A stretch of DNA of 42,574 nt, from positions 1 through 42,574 of IMG/VR virus record IMGVR_UViG_3300018416_000032. The stretch is one strand, 5' to 3'. A program made the translations under genes and the position numbers. Positions 33,884-40,254 of the stretch are shown here, piece after piece (the first letter of the stretch is position 1; every line of letters starts with the position of its first letter). The notes under the pieces are model-generated. The model saw only the letters and a list, made by a program, of their open reading frames with translations, was not told the origin of the DNA and did not search any database. Source of the stretch: a virus.

Positions 33884-33909
33884 TTAAGTTACACGAACTA
33901 AAATGTAAC
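33876..33909 (+). promoter_or_regulatory. Promoter with perfect GTTACA-N10-TGTAAC dyad, leaderless
   Basis: TTGCGT (33876-33881), a 17-base spacer and TAAAAT (33899-33904). The 22-base dyad at 33888-33909 has perfect 6-base arms and covers the -10. The start of transcription would fall on the ATG at 33911, and no ribosome site exists, so a leaderless mRNA is expected. Confidence 0.55.
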
Positions 33910-33910
33910 T

Positions 33911-34132
33911 ATGGAGATCACGCATTACATGTTTGCCGGAGTAACCCTTGCCATATCTGTGCTGGGTTTCTTTCTGAAGAAAAACAAAGCGGAGATCGAC
34001 TCGATGAAGGAGGTTATCAGGAAGTTAGAAATTTCTGATGCCCGAAATACCGAGCGTATAAGAACACTACTAAAGGTAGTGGAGGACAGGAGAAGGGATA
34101 TACAAAACCTATATGAAAAAACAGGGAAGTAA
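33911..34132 (+). CDS. Small membrane-anchored coiled-coil protein
   Basis: A 73-residue protein with one N-terminal hydrophobic segment (residues 6-22, YMFAGVTLAISVLGFFL) followed by Lys-Lys-Asn-Lys and a 50-residue coiled coil (DSMKEVIRKLEISDARN). The positive residues after the segment suggest an N-out or signal-anchor layout with the coiled coil inside. Proteins of this layout occur next to lysis genes, so it may be a holin, a spanin-like part or a virion anchor. No specific evidence separates these. Confidence 0.6.
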   Translation: MEITHYMFAGVTLAISVLGFFLKKNKAEIDSMKEVIRKLEISDARNTERIRTLLKVVEDRRRDIQNLYEKTGK

Positions 34133-34135
34133 TTT

Positions 34136-34279
34136 ATGAAAGTATGTAGTACATGTAAAACACCTGCCAAGTGCAGGAAAGCAGGAAAATGCCTAAAACC
34201 AAAGGGAGGGAAAGCAAGTGCCAAAAAGAAAGTCAGCAAAACCGGCAAAAGGAAAGCGTTTCGCAAAAGTAGTTACTAA
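34136..34279 (+). CDS. Small 47-residue Cys4 basic protein
   Basis: ATG 34136 to TAA 34279. The sequence MKVCSTCKTPAKCRKAGKC has Cys pairs suited to a zinc knuckle (CxxC, then C-x5-C), followed by a Lys/Arg tail. A second gene starts inside its 3' half in another frame. It may bind nucleic acid. Confidence 0.5.
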   Translation: MKVCSTCKTPAKCRKAGKCLKPKGGKASAKKKVSKTGKRKAFRKSSY

Positions 34280-34484
34280 TCCCAAGACTGGTAGGAAGCG
34301 TAAGGTTTCCTATGGTCAGGCGGGTAAGACTAAGAGTGGAAAAGACAGAATTTCTCCTGGATCTAAGAAGGGTGACGCATACTGTGCGCGCTCTGCTGGC
34401 ATTAAGAAGTGCAAGAAACCACCCTGTGCAAACGATCTATCCCGGAAGAAGTGGAAGTGCCGTGGTAAGAAGTCAATGCGATGA
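34218..34484 (+). CDS. Small basic Cys-containing phage protein
   Basis: A GTG start with AGGGAGGG 7 bases upstream. The 88-residue product is a third Lys and Arg. It contains KRKVSYGQAGKTKSGKDR, then GSKKGDAYCARSAGIKKCK and two more Cys. This Tyr-Cys-Ala-Arg-Ser segment is familiar from marine podovirus-like genomes, where it is of unknown function. It overlaps the Cys4 gene by 62 bases in another frame and the next gene by an ATGA junction. Confidence 0.6.
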   Translation: MPKRKSAKPAKGKRFAKVVTNPKTGRKRKVSYGQAGKTKSGKDRISPGSKKGDAYCARSAGIKKCKKPPCANDLSRKKWKCRGKKSMR

Positions 34485-34807
34485 GTGAGGGTAAAGCAAT
34501 AGGGGAGGACTCAGTCGTAAAAGCGAATCTCGCTTTTATGTTGAAAACCATAGCGGCTGTAGCAACATTTACCTATGGGTATGTTACCATAAAAAATAGT
34601 ATCTCAGAGCTAGAAAATGATAATGTTAGAATAAAGCACGAAATAGAAATGAACTCGGAATTTAGGATAAAATGGCCGCGTGGCGAGATCGGAGCATTAC
34701 CTGCAGACGCGACCCAAGATATGAAAATTCAACACTTGGAGAGCAGAGTAGATAAACTTGATGCTCATGTAGATAGCCTAAGATATGGAGTAAATAGAAA
34801 TGAGTAG
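34481..34807 (+). CDS. Membrane-anchored coiled-coil protein
   Basis: A 108-residue protein with one hydrophobic segment (about residues 15-40, KANLAFMLKTIAAVATFTYG) and two coiled-coil stretches (KNSISELENDNVRIKHEIEM, and QHLESRVDKLDAHVDSL). The layout is like that of the protein at 33911-34132 and of phage i-spanin or holin-accessory proteins, but no partner lipoprotein is seen. It overlaps the following small gene by 8 bases. Confidence 0.6.
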   Translation: MSEGKAIGEDSVVKANLAFMLKTIAAVATFTYGYVTIKNSISELENDNVRIKHEIEMNSEFRIKWPRGEIGALPADATQDMKIQHLESRVDKLDAHVDSLRYGVNRNE

Positions 34808-34946
34808 TTGTTGTAATTTCTGCGCCGTCAAAGACACCATGCGCGATAATGTTAAAAAGGCATCAAAGCCTAAAACATGGAAAAAGAAGTCTCCCGACCT
34901 GGAACTTGCCAGGGCAGCTTTTAAAAACAAAAAGGTTGGCTCTTAA
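34800..34946 (+). CDS. Hypothetical 48-residue Cys-containing protein
   Basis: ATG 34800 to TAA 34946. Begins MSSCCNFCAVKDTMRDNVKK, with CC-x2-C, and continues with Lys-rich helix. It overlaps the upstream stop by 8 bases. No family is recognised. Confidence 0.45.
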   Translation: MSSCCNFCAVKDTMRDNVKKASKPKTWKKKSPDLELARAAFKNKKVGS

Positions 34947-34956
34947 AACTGAATGG

Positions 34957-35196
34957 ATGGAAGCCCGCAGGTATCTCCTGACGAGCTTAACCAACCCAGA
35001 CAATATCCATCTAGTCGACTTGGACGAGTTTGACGGATATGGTGAGTGCTCTTGCGAACACTTTCAGTTTAGGCTTTATCCGCGACTTCGACTGGGGAAG
35101 CGTCCTCTGTCGTCACCTTGTCGTCACCTTCGGCAGGCTCGGAAGGTTGAGAAGCTTTCGCCCCAGCAGTTATCCGGTTGTACACCTCAATCTTAG
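34957..35196 (+). CDS. SWIM zinc-finger protein
   Basis: An ATG at 34957 is the first within the recognisable protein; the frame is open to 34849 but that part is the shadow of the previous gene. The 79-residue product shows a SWIM-type motif: GYGECSCEHFQFR with CxC (residues 31 and 33) and CRH (Cys55, His57), the C-x-C-x(n)-C-x-H arrangement, followed by QARK. SWIM fingers bind DNA or proteins and occur in many small phage proteins. The 3' half overlaps a convergent - strand gene by 128 bases, and the last two zinc ligands lie in that overlap. Confidence 0.6.
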   Translation: MEARRYLLTSLTNPDNIHLVDLDEFDGYGECSCEHFQFRLYPRLRLGKRPLSSPCRHLRQARKVEKLSPQQLSGCTPQS

Positions 35197-35335
35197 CGAT
35201 CTCATAGTGACCAACTAGCTCACCAAGCGACATATTGCGCTCCTGTGCTAATTGAATCCCAGTTGAGATTAAAACCTCAGCAATGGGCACGTTTTTCATT
35301 TCGTCTTTCGACAGTTCCTTTTTTTCCTCACTCAT
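35069..35335 (-). CDS. Hypothetical 88-residue acidic protein, convergent overlap
   Basis: Starts at an ATGA junction with a 26-residue ORF. The N-terminal half is helical (MSEEKKELSKDEMKNVPIAE, LGELVGHYEIAKIEVYNRI), the C-terminal half is a low-complexity Ala/Glu/Ser/Pro tail. That tail is the part read antisense to the SWIM protein gene, so it may be a permissive tail. No family is recognised. Confidence 0.6.
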   Translation of the reverse strand: MSEEKKELSKDEMKNVPIAEVLISTGIQLAQERNMSLGELVGHYEIAKIEVYNRITAGAKASQPSEPAEGDDKVTTEDASPVEVADKA

Positions 35336-35412
35336 TTGTTTAGTGTGTTGTCTAGTATTATAACTCCCGCGATCATGAATATCGCGATTAAAAATAACTC
35401 AATTAGGGTCAT
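35332..35412 (-). CDS. Possible 26-residue single-helix membrane peptide
   Basis: ATG 35412 to TGA 35332, between the oxygenase gene and the acidic gene and coupled to both (14-base and ATGA overlaps). The product MTLIELFLIAIFMIAGVIIL followed by a short polar tail is one hydrophobic helix. AAGGAAAG lies before the ATG. It fits its slot exactly, which makes it more likely to be translated. Confidence 0.45.
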   Translation of the reverse strand: MTLIELFLIAIFMIAGVIILDNTLNK

Positions 35413-36130
35413 CTTTCCTTCTCATCCAAAATACCAATAGGTATCTGTCTCCTGACTCCACCGGCATACCTCTATGCAGAGTACTTTGAGCAGGAAATAT
35501 TAAAGCATGACCATTAGGTAGTGCCGGAACTGAGCATCTGTTAAAAAATTCTGTGCCTCCACCCTCATAGTCACCTGTATTGAGAGGGACAACCATGGTA
35601 AAGTCAGCATCACCGTCATGATGCCAGGATGTCTGCTGTACACCTCTAGGGTTGTAGTTAGCTAGTTGAATCACTCCCGAGGACATTATACGTCCATATA
35701 ACGCACCTATTACCACATTTATATGACTCAAGAACAATTGGAGCATAGATAAGTACCAGCCAGGGCATTTTAATCGTAATACAAACTCTTCGATCTGTAC
35801 TTCTTCTGCTTCGTCAGGATTCACCTCAAATCGAGAATGTGTTTTAATATTTTCGATTTCACTCTGAAGCATTGCCACAAATTCTTTACTGAATAATGGC
35901 ATGGTGTATATGTCATGCCCCCTATGCTCGGCATGTGGTAGAATACTAAGCTGATCCGGAGATAAGTCTGAAGGTACTCCTTCAGTTATACACTTCCTGA
36001 CCAAAGGTTTGTCTTGCGATATTGCTTTTGCAATCTCGGGGTCCAGCATCCATTCAGCAGGATACATGAGCATGTGGTTTTTAAGCACATACCCTTCTTC
36101 GTCTTGATTAACTAGGGATAGTAAATTCAC
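35399..36130 (-). CDS. 2-oxoglutarate/Fe(II)-dependent oxygenase
   Basis: A 243-residue protein. The double-stranded beta-helix signature is clear: WHHDGDADFTMVVPLN (His-x-Asp iron ligands near residue 170), GGGTEFF, then a distal His in STLHRGMPV and the 2-oxoglutarate-binding Arg in GDRYLLVFW. The order and spacing fit the prolyl hydroxylase/PhyH-type 2OG-Fe(II) enzymes common in aquatic phages. The substrate is unknown; DNA, protein and small-molecule targets are all known in the family. The N-terminal 90 residues are unassigned. Confidence 0.85.
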   Translation of the reverse strand: MNLLSLVNQDEEGYVLKNHMLMYPAEWMLDPEIAKAISQDKPLVRKCITEGVPSDLSPDQLSILPHAEHRGHDIYTMPLFSKEFVAMLQSEIENIKTHSRFEVNPDEAEEVQIEEFVLRLKCPGWYLSMLQLFLSHINVVIGALYGRIMSSGVIQLANYNPRGVQQTSWHHDGDADFTMVVPLNTGDYEGGGTEFFNRCSVPALPNGHALIFPAQSTLHRGMPVESGDRYLLVFWMRRKDDPN

Positions 36131-36285
36131 TTCTTACGAAATCCCATTTGGCGCATTTCCTTGACCCTGCGTTTACCAATTGCGGTAGGGGTGTTCTTTG
36201 CGGATCCAACCTGAATTAGCTTAATACCATTGGATCGCTTCTTCCCGAATGCACCTTTTGTGTGTCTTGCTGATTTCCCACTCAT
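36127..36285 (-). CDS. Hypothetical 52-residue basic protein
   Basis: The ATG at 36285 makes an ATGA junction with the HNH gene; a longer frame from 36312 is less likely. The product (MSGKSARHTKGAFGKKRSNG) is strongly basic. It may bind DNA. Confidence 0.5.
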   Translation of the reverse strand: MSGKSARHTKGAFGKKRSNGIKLIQVGSAKNTPTAIGKRRVKEMRQMGFRKK

Positions 36286-36560
36286 ACTAAATATCCTTTC
36301 TCCCGTGCCCACTTAGGCTCTTTATGAATCTTGTCATGACATGGACGACATACGGATAACCAGGTATCCACATCCATGTAGTATTTTCCTCTTCCATTGC
36401 GATGATGCACATCACTCGTCTTCGCCTTCATACAGACTTCGCACATAGGTAACTTCTCCAAAAACTCCTTCCTCAGAATCGAATACTCCTTCATCTCCTT
36501 CTGTCGTTTCTTGCTTACTCTTCTCAGTGGAGTCTTTCTTTTTAAAGGACTTCTTTTCAC
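36282..36560 (-). CDS. HNH endonuclease
   Basis: A 92-residue protein with a GTG start. It has the usual phage N-terminus (KRSPLKRKTPLRRVSKKRQK), then CEVCMKAKTSDVHHRNGRG with a first Cys pair and the His-His of the HNH core, followed by CRPCHDKIHKE with the second Cys pair and the last His. All ligands of a zinc-stabilised betabetaalpha-metal nuclease are there. Near phage recombination genes such nucleases may nick or process DNA. The first 149 bases overlap a membrane-protein frame. Confidence 0.85.
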   Translation of the reverse strand: MKRSPLKRKTPLRRVSKKRQKEMKEYSILRKEFLEKLPMCEVCMKAKTSDVHHRNGRGKYYMDVDTWLSVCRPCHDKIHKEPKWAREKGYLV

Positions 36561-36615
36561 TATAGAGCCAAAAACTAAACCCTGTTAAAATTGCCAAAAA
36601 TAAGACTAACCACAT
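36412..36615 (-). CDS. Possible small membrane protein overlapping the HNH gene
   Basis: ATG 36615, 14 bases after the dNMP kinase stop. It begins with a membrane segment (MWLVLFLAILTGFSFWLYS) and a Lys-rich stretch, then becomes acidic. Its 3' 149 bases are read in a second frame through the 5' part of the HNH gene. The hydrophobic start is convincing, but the tail may only be a passive overlap. Confidence 0.45.
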   Translation of the reverse strand: MWLVLFLAILTGFSFWLYSEKKSFKKKDSTEKSKQETTEGDEGVFDSEEGVFGEVTYVRSLYEGEDE

Positions 36616-36629
36616 TGATACAATAATTT

Positions 36630-37136
36630 CTATGTAACAACAGGTTTAGAGTCAAGGTTTACATGCTTAGTGATTAGGTTATCAGATACACCCGATTCAG
36701 ATATATGTGCGTCATTCTCATTTACTCCCGATCTTGACAACTTCCATACCTCGCCACCCATGTCACGAATCATTTCTGCCTCATTATCAAATCGTACATC
36801 ATCAATAATAAAAACATTAGCATCTGACTCTTCTATCCGATGCCTGGTAATATCAATCCATATTGAATCAGATATAAGATTCCTCCCCCACTCAGTACCC
36901 AAGGTCTGTAAACAGTGTCTTGCGGATACGCCAAGGTTAGGAATTATTCGCTCCTTATCTTCAATATAGTCTTTATGAACAATGCACCCAAGCATTTCCT
37001 TAAGTGGTGACGCAAATGAGATAATCCTAATGGCATCAGACCACTCTTGTTTTTTATACATATCAAAAACAAGTTGATTCGCATAAGTAGACTTACCTAC
37101 ACCTTTCGGCCCTGCTAATCCAATTATCGTAGACAT
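36630..37136 (-). CDS. Deoxynucleoside monophosphate kinase-like P-loop protein
   Basis: A 168-residue protein with the P-loop GPKGVGKST (residues 9-17), a middle segment LQTLGTEWGRNLISDSIW as in phage dNMP kinases, and IIDDVRFDNEAEMI carrying the Asp-Asp-Val-Arg motif that contacts substrate. It probably phosphorylates dNMPs to feed phage DNA synthesis. A strong AAGGAGG precedes the ATG. Confidence 0.85.
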   Translation of the reverse strand: MSTIIGLAGPKGVGKSTYANQLVFDMYKKQEWSDAIRIISFASPLKEMLGCIVHKDYIEDKERIIPNLGVSARHCLQTLGTEWGRNLISDSIWIDITRHRIEESDANVFIIDDVRFDNEAEMIRDMGGEVWKLSRSGVNENDAHISESGVSDNLITKHVNLDSKPVVT

Positions 37137-37146
37137 TTTTTCCTCC

Positions 37147-37260
37147 TTACACCTTCCAGCCCCGAGTTATGGTATATCCTGCAAATACGACTCCACACCA
37201 GAAGAGTGCGCCACAAAGGACGCACCCGTCTGGGCAGAAAGAAGAAAAATCTAAAGACAT
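37147..37260 (-). CDS. Possible 37-residue Cys-rich membrane peptide
   Basis: ATG 37260, 2 bases after the SSB stop, to TAA 37147, just before the Shine-Dalgarno of the kinase. The product MSLDFSSFCPDGCVLCGALF has four Cys, and the following part is hydrophobic (WCGVVFAGYTIT) with a basic end. It fills exactly the space between two genes, so it is probably translated; no family is recognised. Confidence 0.4.
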   Translation of the reverse strand: MSLDFSSFCPDGCVLCGALFWCGVVFAGYTITRGWKV

Positions 37261-37262
37261 TC

Positions 37263-37586
37263 TTAAGCATCTTTCTTATCGAGAAATGTTAAGTTATCCA
37301 TGGTTACCACGGGCTTCTGGAACTTATGTCCATCCTTTTCCCATTCCTCGATATGAAGAGGACCACGAATCTTTAAATTCTTTCCCCTTAGCTCTAGTTG
37401 CATGAGCTTATTATTAAGCTTCTCCCTCCAAGAATTTACAGTGATAAAGGAAGTTCTTTCCCCTTCACCAATCTTCTCATTAACAGCCAACCTTAAAACC
37501 ATGAGACTTTTACCTGATGGTATCTCCTTGATTTCTGGTTCTGCAACCGACGTTCCTATGATGTTTGTGTATATTTCTCCTAGCAT
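37263..37586 (-). CDS. ssb: Single-stranded DNA-binding protein (OB fold)
   Basis: A 107-residue SSB-like protein. It has the N-terminal strand (MLGEIYTNIIGTSVAEPEIK), FITVNSWREKLNNKLMQ, and RGKNLKIRGPLHIEEWEKDG, the usual OB-fold landmarks of small SSBs. It lacks a long acidic tail. It binds single-stranded DNA during replication and recombination. Confidence 0.8.
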   Translation of the reverse strand: MLGEIYTNIIGTSVAEPEIKEIPSGKSLMVLRLAVNEKIGEGERTSFITVNSWREKLNNKLMQLELRGKNLKIRGPLHIEEWEKDGHKFQKPVVTMDNLTFLDKKDA

Positions 37587-37593
37587 TTTGTTT

Positions 37594-38106
37594 TTAGTTA
37601 TTGGTTAAATTTCGAGGAGGCTGCGCCTCCTTACAATCTTCCTTAAAGATTTCAGATAAACTTATAAAATCGCATAGGTACTTAGGGCATACATACGCAT
37701 CACGCACGCCGTCCTTGTCTCGTTGTGCGATTATTTGCCATTGCTCTTTTGTTTCCCCCTTAATTACCGCAGCCGATGAATTGTTTTTATCTACGAAGAC
37801 TATGAACATAGGCTTTACCCTTAATTGATCCCATTGCTTGGCAGACATCACATGCACATTGGCAAACGGGAAATCGTGCTTTCCTGTCCATGCGTGTATG
37901 TTTGATCGTTTTACTTCAACAGGGTAAGTGAGTAATAAATCTCCGTCATCCCTATACATATGCCTATCTTTTGCACCGTCAGGTAATTCAAGGTTCGGAA
38001 GAACCTGGACTTGTAATCCTTGGAATCTCCTAAAGTACTCAGCAACTTTTGCTACTGAGAAATAAGATCTTTGCAGTTCAGTTCTAAATTCTTGTGCTGA
38101 TCTCAT
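37594..38106 (-). CDS. PD-(D/E)XK-like nuclease
   Basis: A 170-residue protein. Residues 53-66 carry DDGDLLLTYPVEVK, that is Asp56, then Glu64-Val-Lys66, the PD-(D/E)XK active-site arrangement. The His/Trp-rich segment following is typical of resolvase-like phage members. Adjacent replication genes suggest a role in recombination or junction cutting, but the substrate is unknown. It overlaps the DnaB gene by 23 bases. Confidence 0.6.
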   Translation of the reverse strand: MRSAQEFRTELQRSYFSVAKVAEYFRRFQGLQVQVLPNLELPDGAKDRHMYRDDGDLLLTYPVEVKRSNIHAWTGKHDFPFANVHVMSAKQWDQLRVKPMFIVFVDKNNSSAAVIKGETKEQWQIIAQRDKDGVRDAYVCPKYLCDFISLSEIFKEDCKEAQPPRNLTNN

Positions 38107-39454
38107 TTTTATAAAGAGTTTTTGGTTGATCGTCGTGCAATCGAGGCTCAGGCAGTTTCTCCGTGAACCTTTGGGTGAACCTGTCGAAAGTTACACGATC
38201 TTTCGTGTGTCCAATGGGACCAAAGCGATTCTTCTGAATCATAATATCGGTTGTTTGGGAATCACCACCGGCTTTCATTTCACGATGAAGCATTAAGACT
38301 ATATCGGCATCCTGCTCAATTTGCCCAGATTCCCTCAAGTGGTGAAGGGCAGGGGCTCCTCCTGTTTTAGCGGAGTCACGATTAAGCTGACAAATTAAGA
38401 ACACAACAATTCCAAGTTCCTTGGCGAGTCGCTTGCAAGCTTTAGATATTTGAGCCACTTGTTGCTCTCGTACATCACGCTTATCTTCCGGCTCCATCAA
38501 TCCAAGGTAATCAATAAATATAGCATCAAGATTATGTTTTCTATTCATTGTCTTTGTCTGTGCTCGTATCTTAGATATTGTCTGAGCAGAGTCATCATCT
38601 ACCCAAATGGGCAATTCCGATATATTCTCAAGACCTACCTGTAAAAGCCTTCTGTCTTCGTCAGACTCACGCCTTTCTGCAAACTTAGATAAATTCACTC
38701 CTTGGTCTATTGCCGCCAATTTCTTCCCCAACTGATCATTAGACATCTCAAGGCTGAAGAATAATATCTTTTTGCCCATATTCCCCGCATGATGGGCAAC
38801 ATTCATCGAGAATGTTGTTTTACCTATAGATGGTCGGGCTGCGACGACAACCATCTGTCCCGCACGAAATCCACCATCAAGTATCTTGTTTAAGAACTTA
38901 ATGTTAGTCTGAATACTTGCTCCACCTTGTTCCCGTTCGTGTTTAATAGCTTCATTTGTAGCAACCGCTAATTCTTTTGCTGAAACCAATGTTTTAGTGT
39001 TTGGCTCAATTAACTGAGTCAGCTCATCATCAGCGCGAACAGCAATATTTGTTGGATCATCAAGTTTACCCGCTTGGTCAACTTCGTCTTGCAGTTTAAG
39101 CGACAACTTCTGGATCTTCCTAAATTTATCAGCTTTAACTAACCGATCTACCCACTCTTTCCCCCGAGAATTTGTCTCACAACACATCAGTACATTAGAA
39201 ATAAAAGTAGGGTTGTTATCCTTCCAGCCTTTAGGAAGCCGAAGCATTGCTCCAATCATTCCAAAATCATCCTCTTTATCGGACTGCTTTAAAGCTACAA
39301 AATATTCTTTCAGGTCTTGGTCGGTAAAGTGACCCTCATTAATTCCATTATCTAGTGCGTATGCCCATATGTCATATGTACTTTCGCACTCTTCATCCCT
39401 AGTGCAGGAAAGGAATCCCCGCTCCGCATCGTAATCTGTATATTCATTCAACAT
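38084..39454 (-). CDS. dnaB: DnaB-type replicative helicase
   Basis: The frame is open to 39508. ATG 39454 has GGAGG about 11 bases before it and puts the expected YDAERGFLSC start at residue 7, so it is preferred. The RecA-like motor shows ARPSIGKTTF (Walker A), a hydrophobic IFFIDYLG-type Walker B (FIDYLGLM), and the C-terminal LHHLRESGQIEQDADIVLML that is characteristic of DnaB. It should be the ring helicase of phage replication using the host polymerase. The gene upstream is probably its loader. Confidence 0.9.
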   Translation of the reverse strand: MLNEYTDYDAERGFLSCTRDEECESTYDIWAYALDNGINEGHFTDQDLKEYFVALKQSDKEDDFGMIGAMLRLPKGWKDNNPTFISNVLMCCETNSRGKEWVDRLVKADKFRKIQKLSLKLQDEVDQAGKLDDPTNIAVRADDELTQLIEPNTKTLVSAKELAVATNEAIKHEREQGGASIQTNIKFLNKILDGGFRAGQMVVVAARPSIGKTTFSMNVAHHAGNMGKKILFFSLEMSNDQLGKKLAAIDQGVNLSKFAERRESDEDRRLLQVGLENISELPIWVDDDSAQTISKIRAQTKTMNRKHNLDAIFIDYLGLMEPEDKRDVREQQVAQISKACKRLAKELGIVVFLICQLNRDSAKTGGAPALHHLRESGQIEQDADIVLMLHREMKAGGDSQTTDIMIQKNRFGPIGHTKDRVTFDRFTQRFTEKLPEPRLHDDQPKTLYKNEISTRI

Positions 39455-39929
39455 CGTATGCCAATCCTCCATTATCAGTTTTTGTTTCGTTATCGTATCC
39501 ACCATCATTGAGCCAAGAATTTGGGTGCTTGTATTCGCGACCCCTCATGGCCTCAGTATTGCAGTAGTCATTGTATTTTTCACCGCAAGCCTCGGGATCC
39601 TTCTCCTTTATTATATCCCATTTATCTCCTATTGTTCTCACCACACGCTCGGGAAACTGCTTATCTTCGCAAACAACCCAAAATGTTTTAAACCAAGTTT
39701 GGACATCACTTTTTTTATCAGATGTATCGCAACGGGTCTCGGTCTTTGGATTATAGTGAGTTACCGCAGTCTGAACATTTGTATTCCCTAAGGTAGGGGC
39801 AATAAACTGAGCGAGCGCAGCTTTCACTACTTCTGATTTCCTCATTCCTGTCAAATGGCAGAAAGATTCTAACCTCAGATATGCAGTTTCGTTTAAACGA
39901 AAACTTGTTGGGTAACTTTTATCACTCAT
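39444..39929 (-). CDS. Ribbon-helix-helix protein fused to a helicase-loader-like domain
   Basis: ATG 39929 forms an ATGA junction with the RusA-like gene; a longer frame from 39947 is less likely. Residues 6-45 are a ribbon-helix-helix DNA-binding domain (SFRLNETAYLRLESFCHLTG, then KSEVVKAALAQF). The C-terminal half (WFKTFWVVCEDKQFPERVV, then KHPNSWLNDGGYDNE) resembles the DnaT/replisome-organiser tail found in phage loaders, with its hallmark Trp-Leu-Asn. It lies just before dnaB, so it is probably an initiator or loader that binds the phage origin through the RHH part. Confidence 0.65.
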   Translation of the reverse strand: MSDKSYPTSFRLNETAYLRLESFCHLTGMRKSEVVKAALAQFIAPTLGNTNVQTAVTHYNPKTETRCDTSDKKSDVQTWFKTFWVVCEDKQFPERVVRTIGDKWDIIKEKDPEACGEKYNDYCNTEAMRGREYKHPNSWLNDGGYDNETKTDNGGLAYDVE

Positions 39930-40254
39930 CTGCTTACTTCGACCCACGTCTCCTCGTATTTGTACCCTTTGACTTTTTCTTGCGTGACTTCGAGGGTGAT
40001 CGCTGTGGGATCATCTTCAGGTATAATCTTTGCATAGCGGAGGTAATCGACGAGATGCTTAACGCCCCCAATAAGGTTATCCGGATCGCAGAGCCTGACT
40101 CTTTTGGAGACAATGCGGACTCTGTGGCGACAAGGCATGCCATGGTCATGGACTGCTTCTCCTTGAGCAATTGCCATCGGTTCATTCCGAGCATCGTATT
40201 TAAGGAAGGGGTTCGCTTCTTTACACATAAAGTAATTTTTTCTCCCGCTTCCAT
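39926..40254 (-). CDS. rusA: RusA-like Holliday junction resolvase, apparently split by a frameshift
   Basis: Two frames together make one RusA. From ATG 40254 (a TAATG junction with the upstream gene) the N-terminal signature TPSLNTMLGMNRWQLLKEKQ is read to about 40150. Then the -1 frame gives DPDNLIGGVKHLVDYLRYAK followed by IIPEDDP, the two Asp clusters that bind metal in RusA, and ends at 39926 in a normal ATGA junction. No classical slippery heptamer is visible. Either an indel (real or from sequencing) broke the gene, or the -1 frame alone is used from an internal start (its ORF is open to 40318). RusA cuts four-way junctions. Confidence 0.6.

Noticed and set aside
38190-38212. GTTACACGA ... 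TCGTGTG in the dnaB gene
   Set aside because: Looks like the dyad motif but is inside coding sequence, lacks the second GTWAC and has no gene start beside it.
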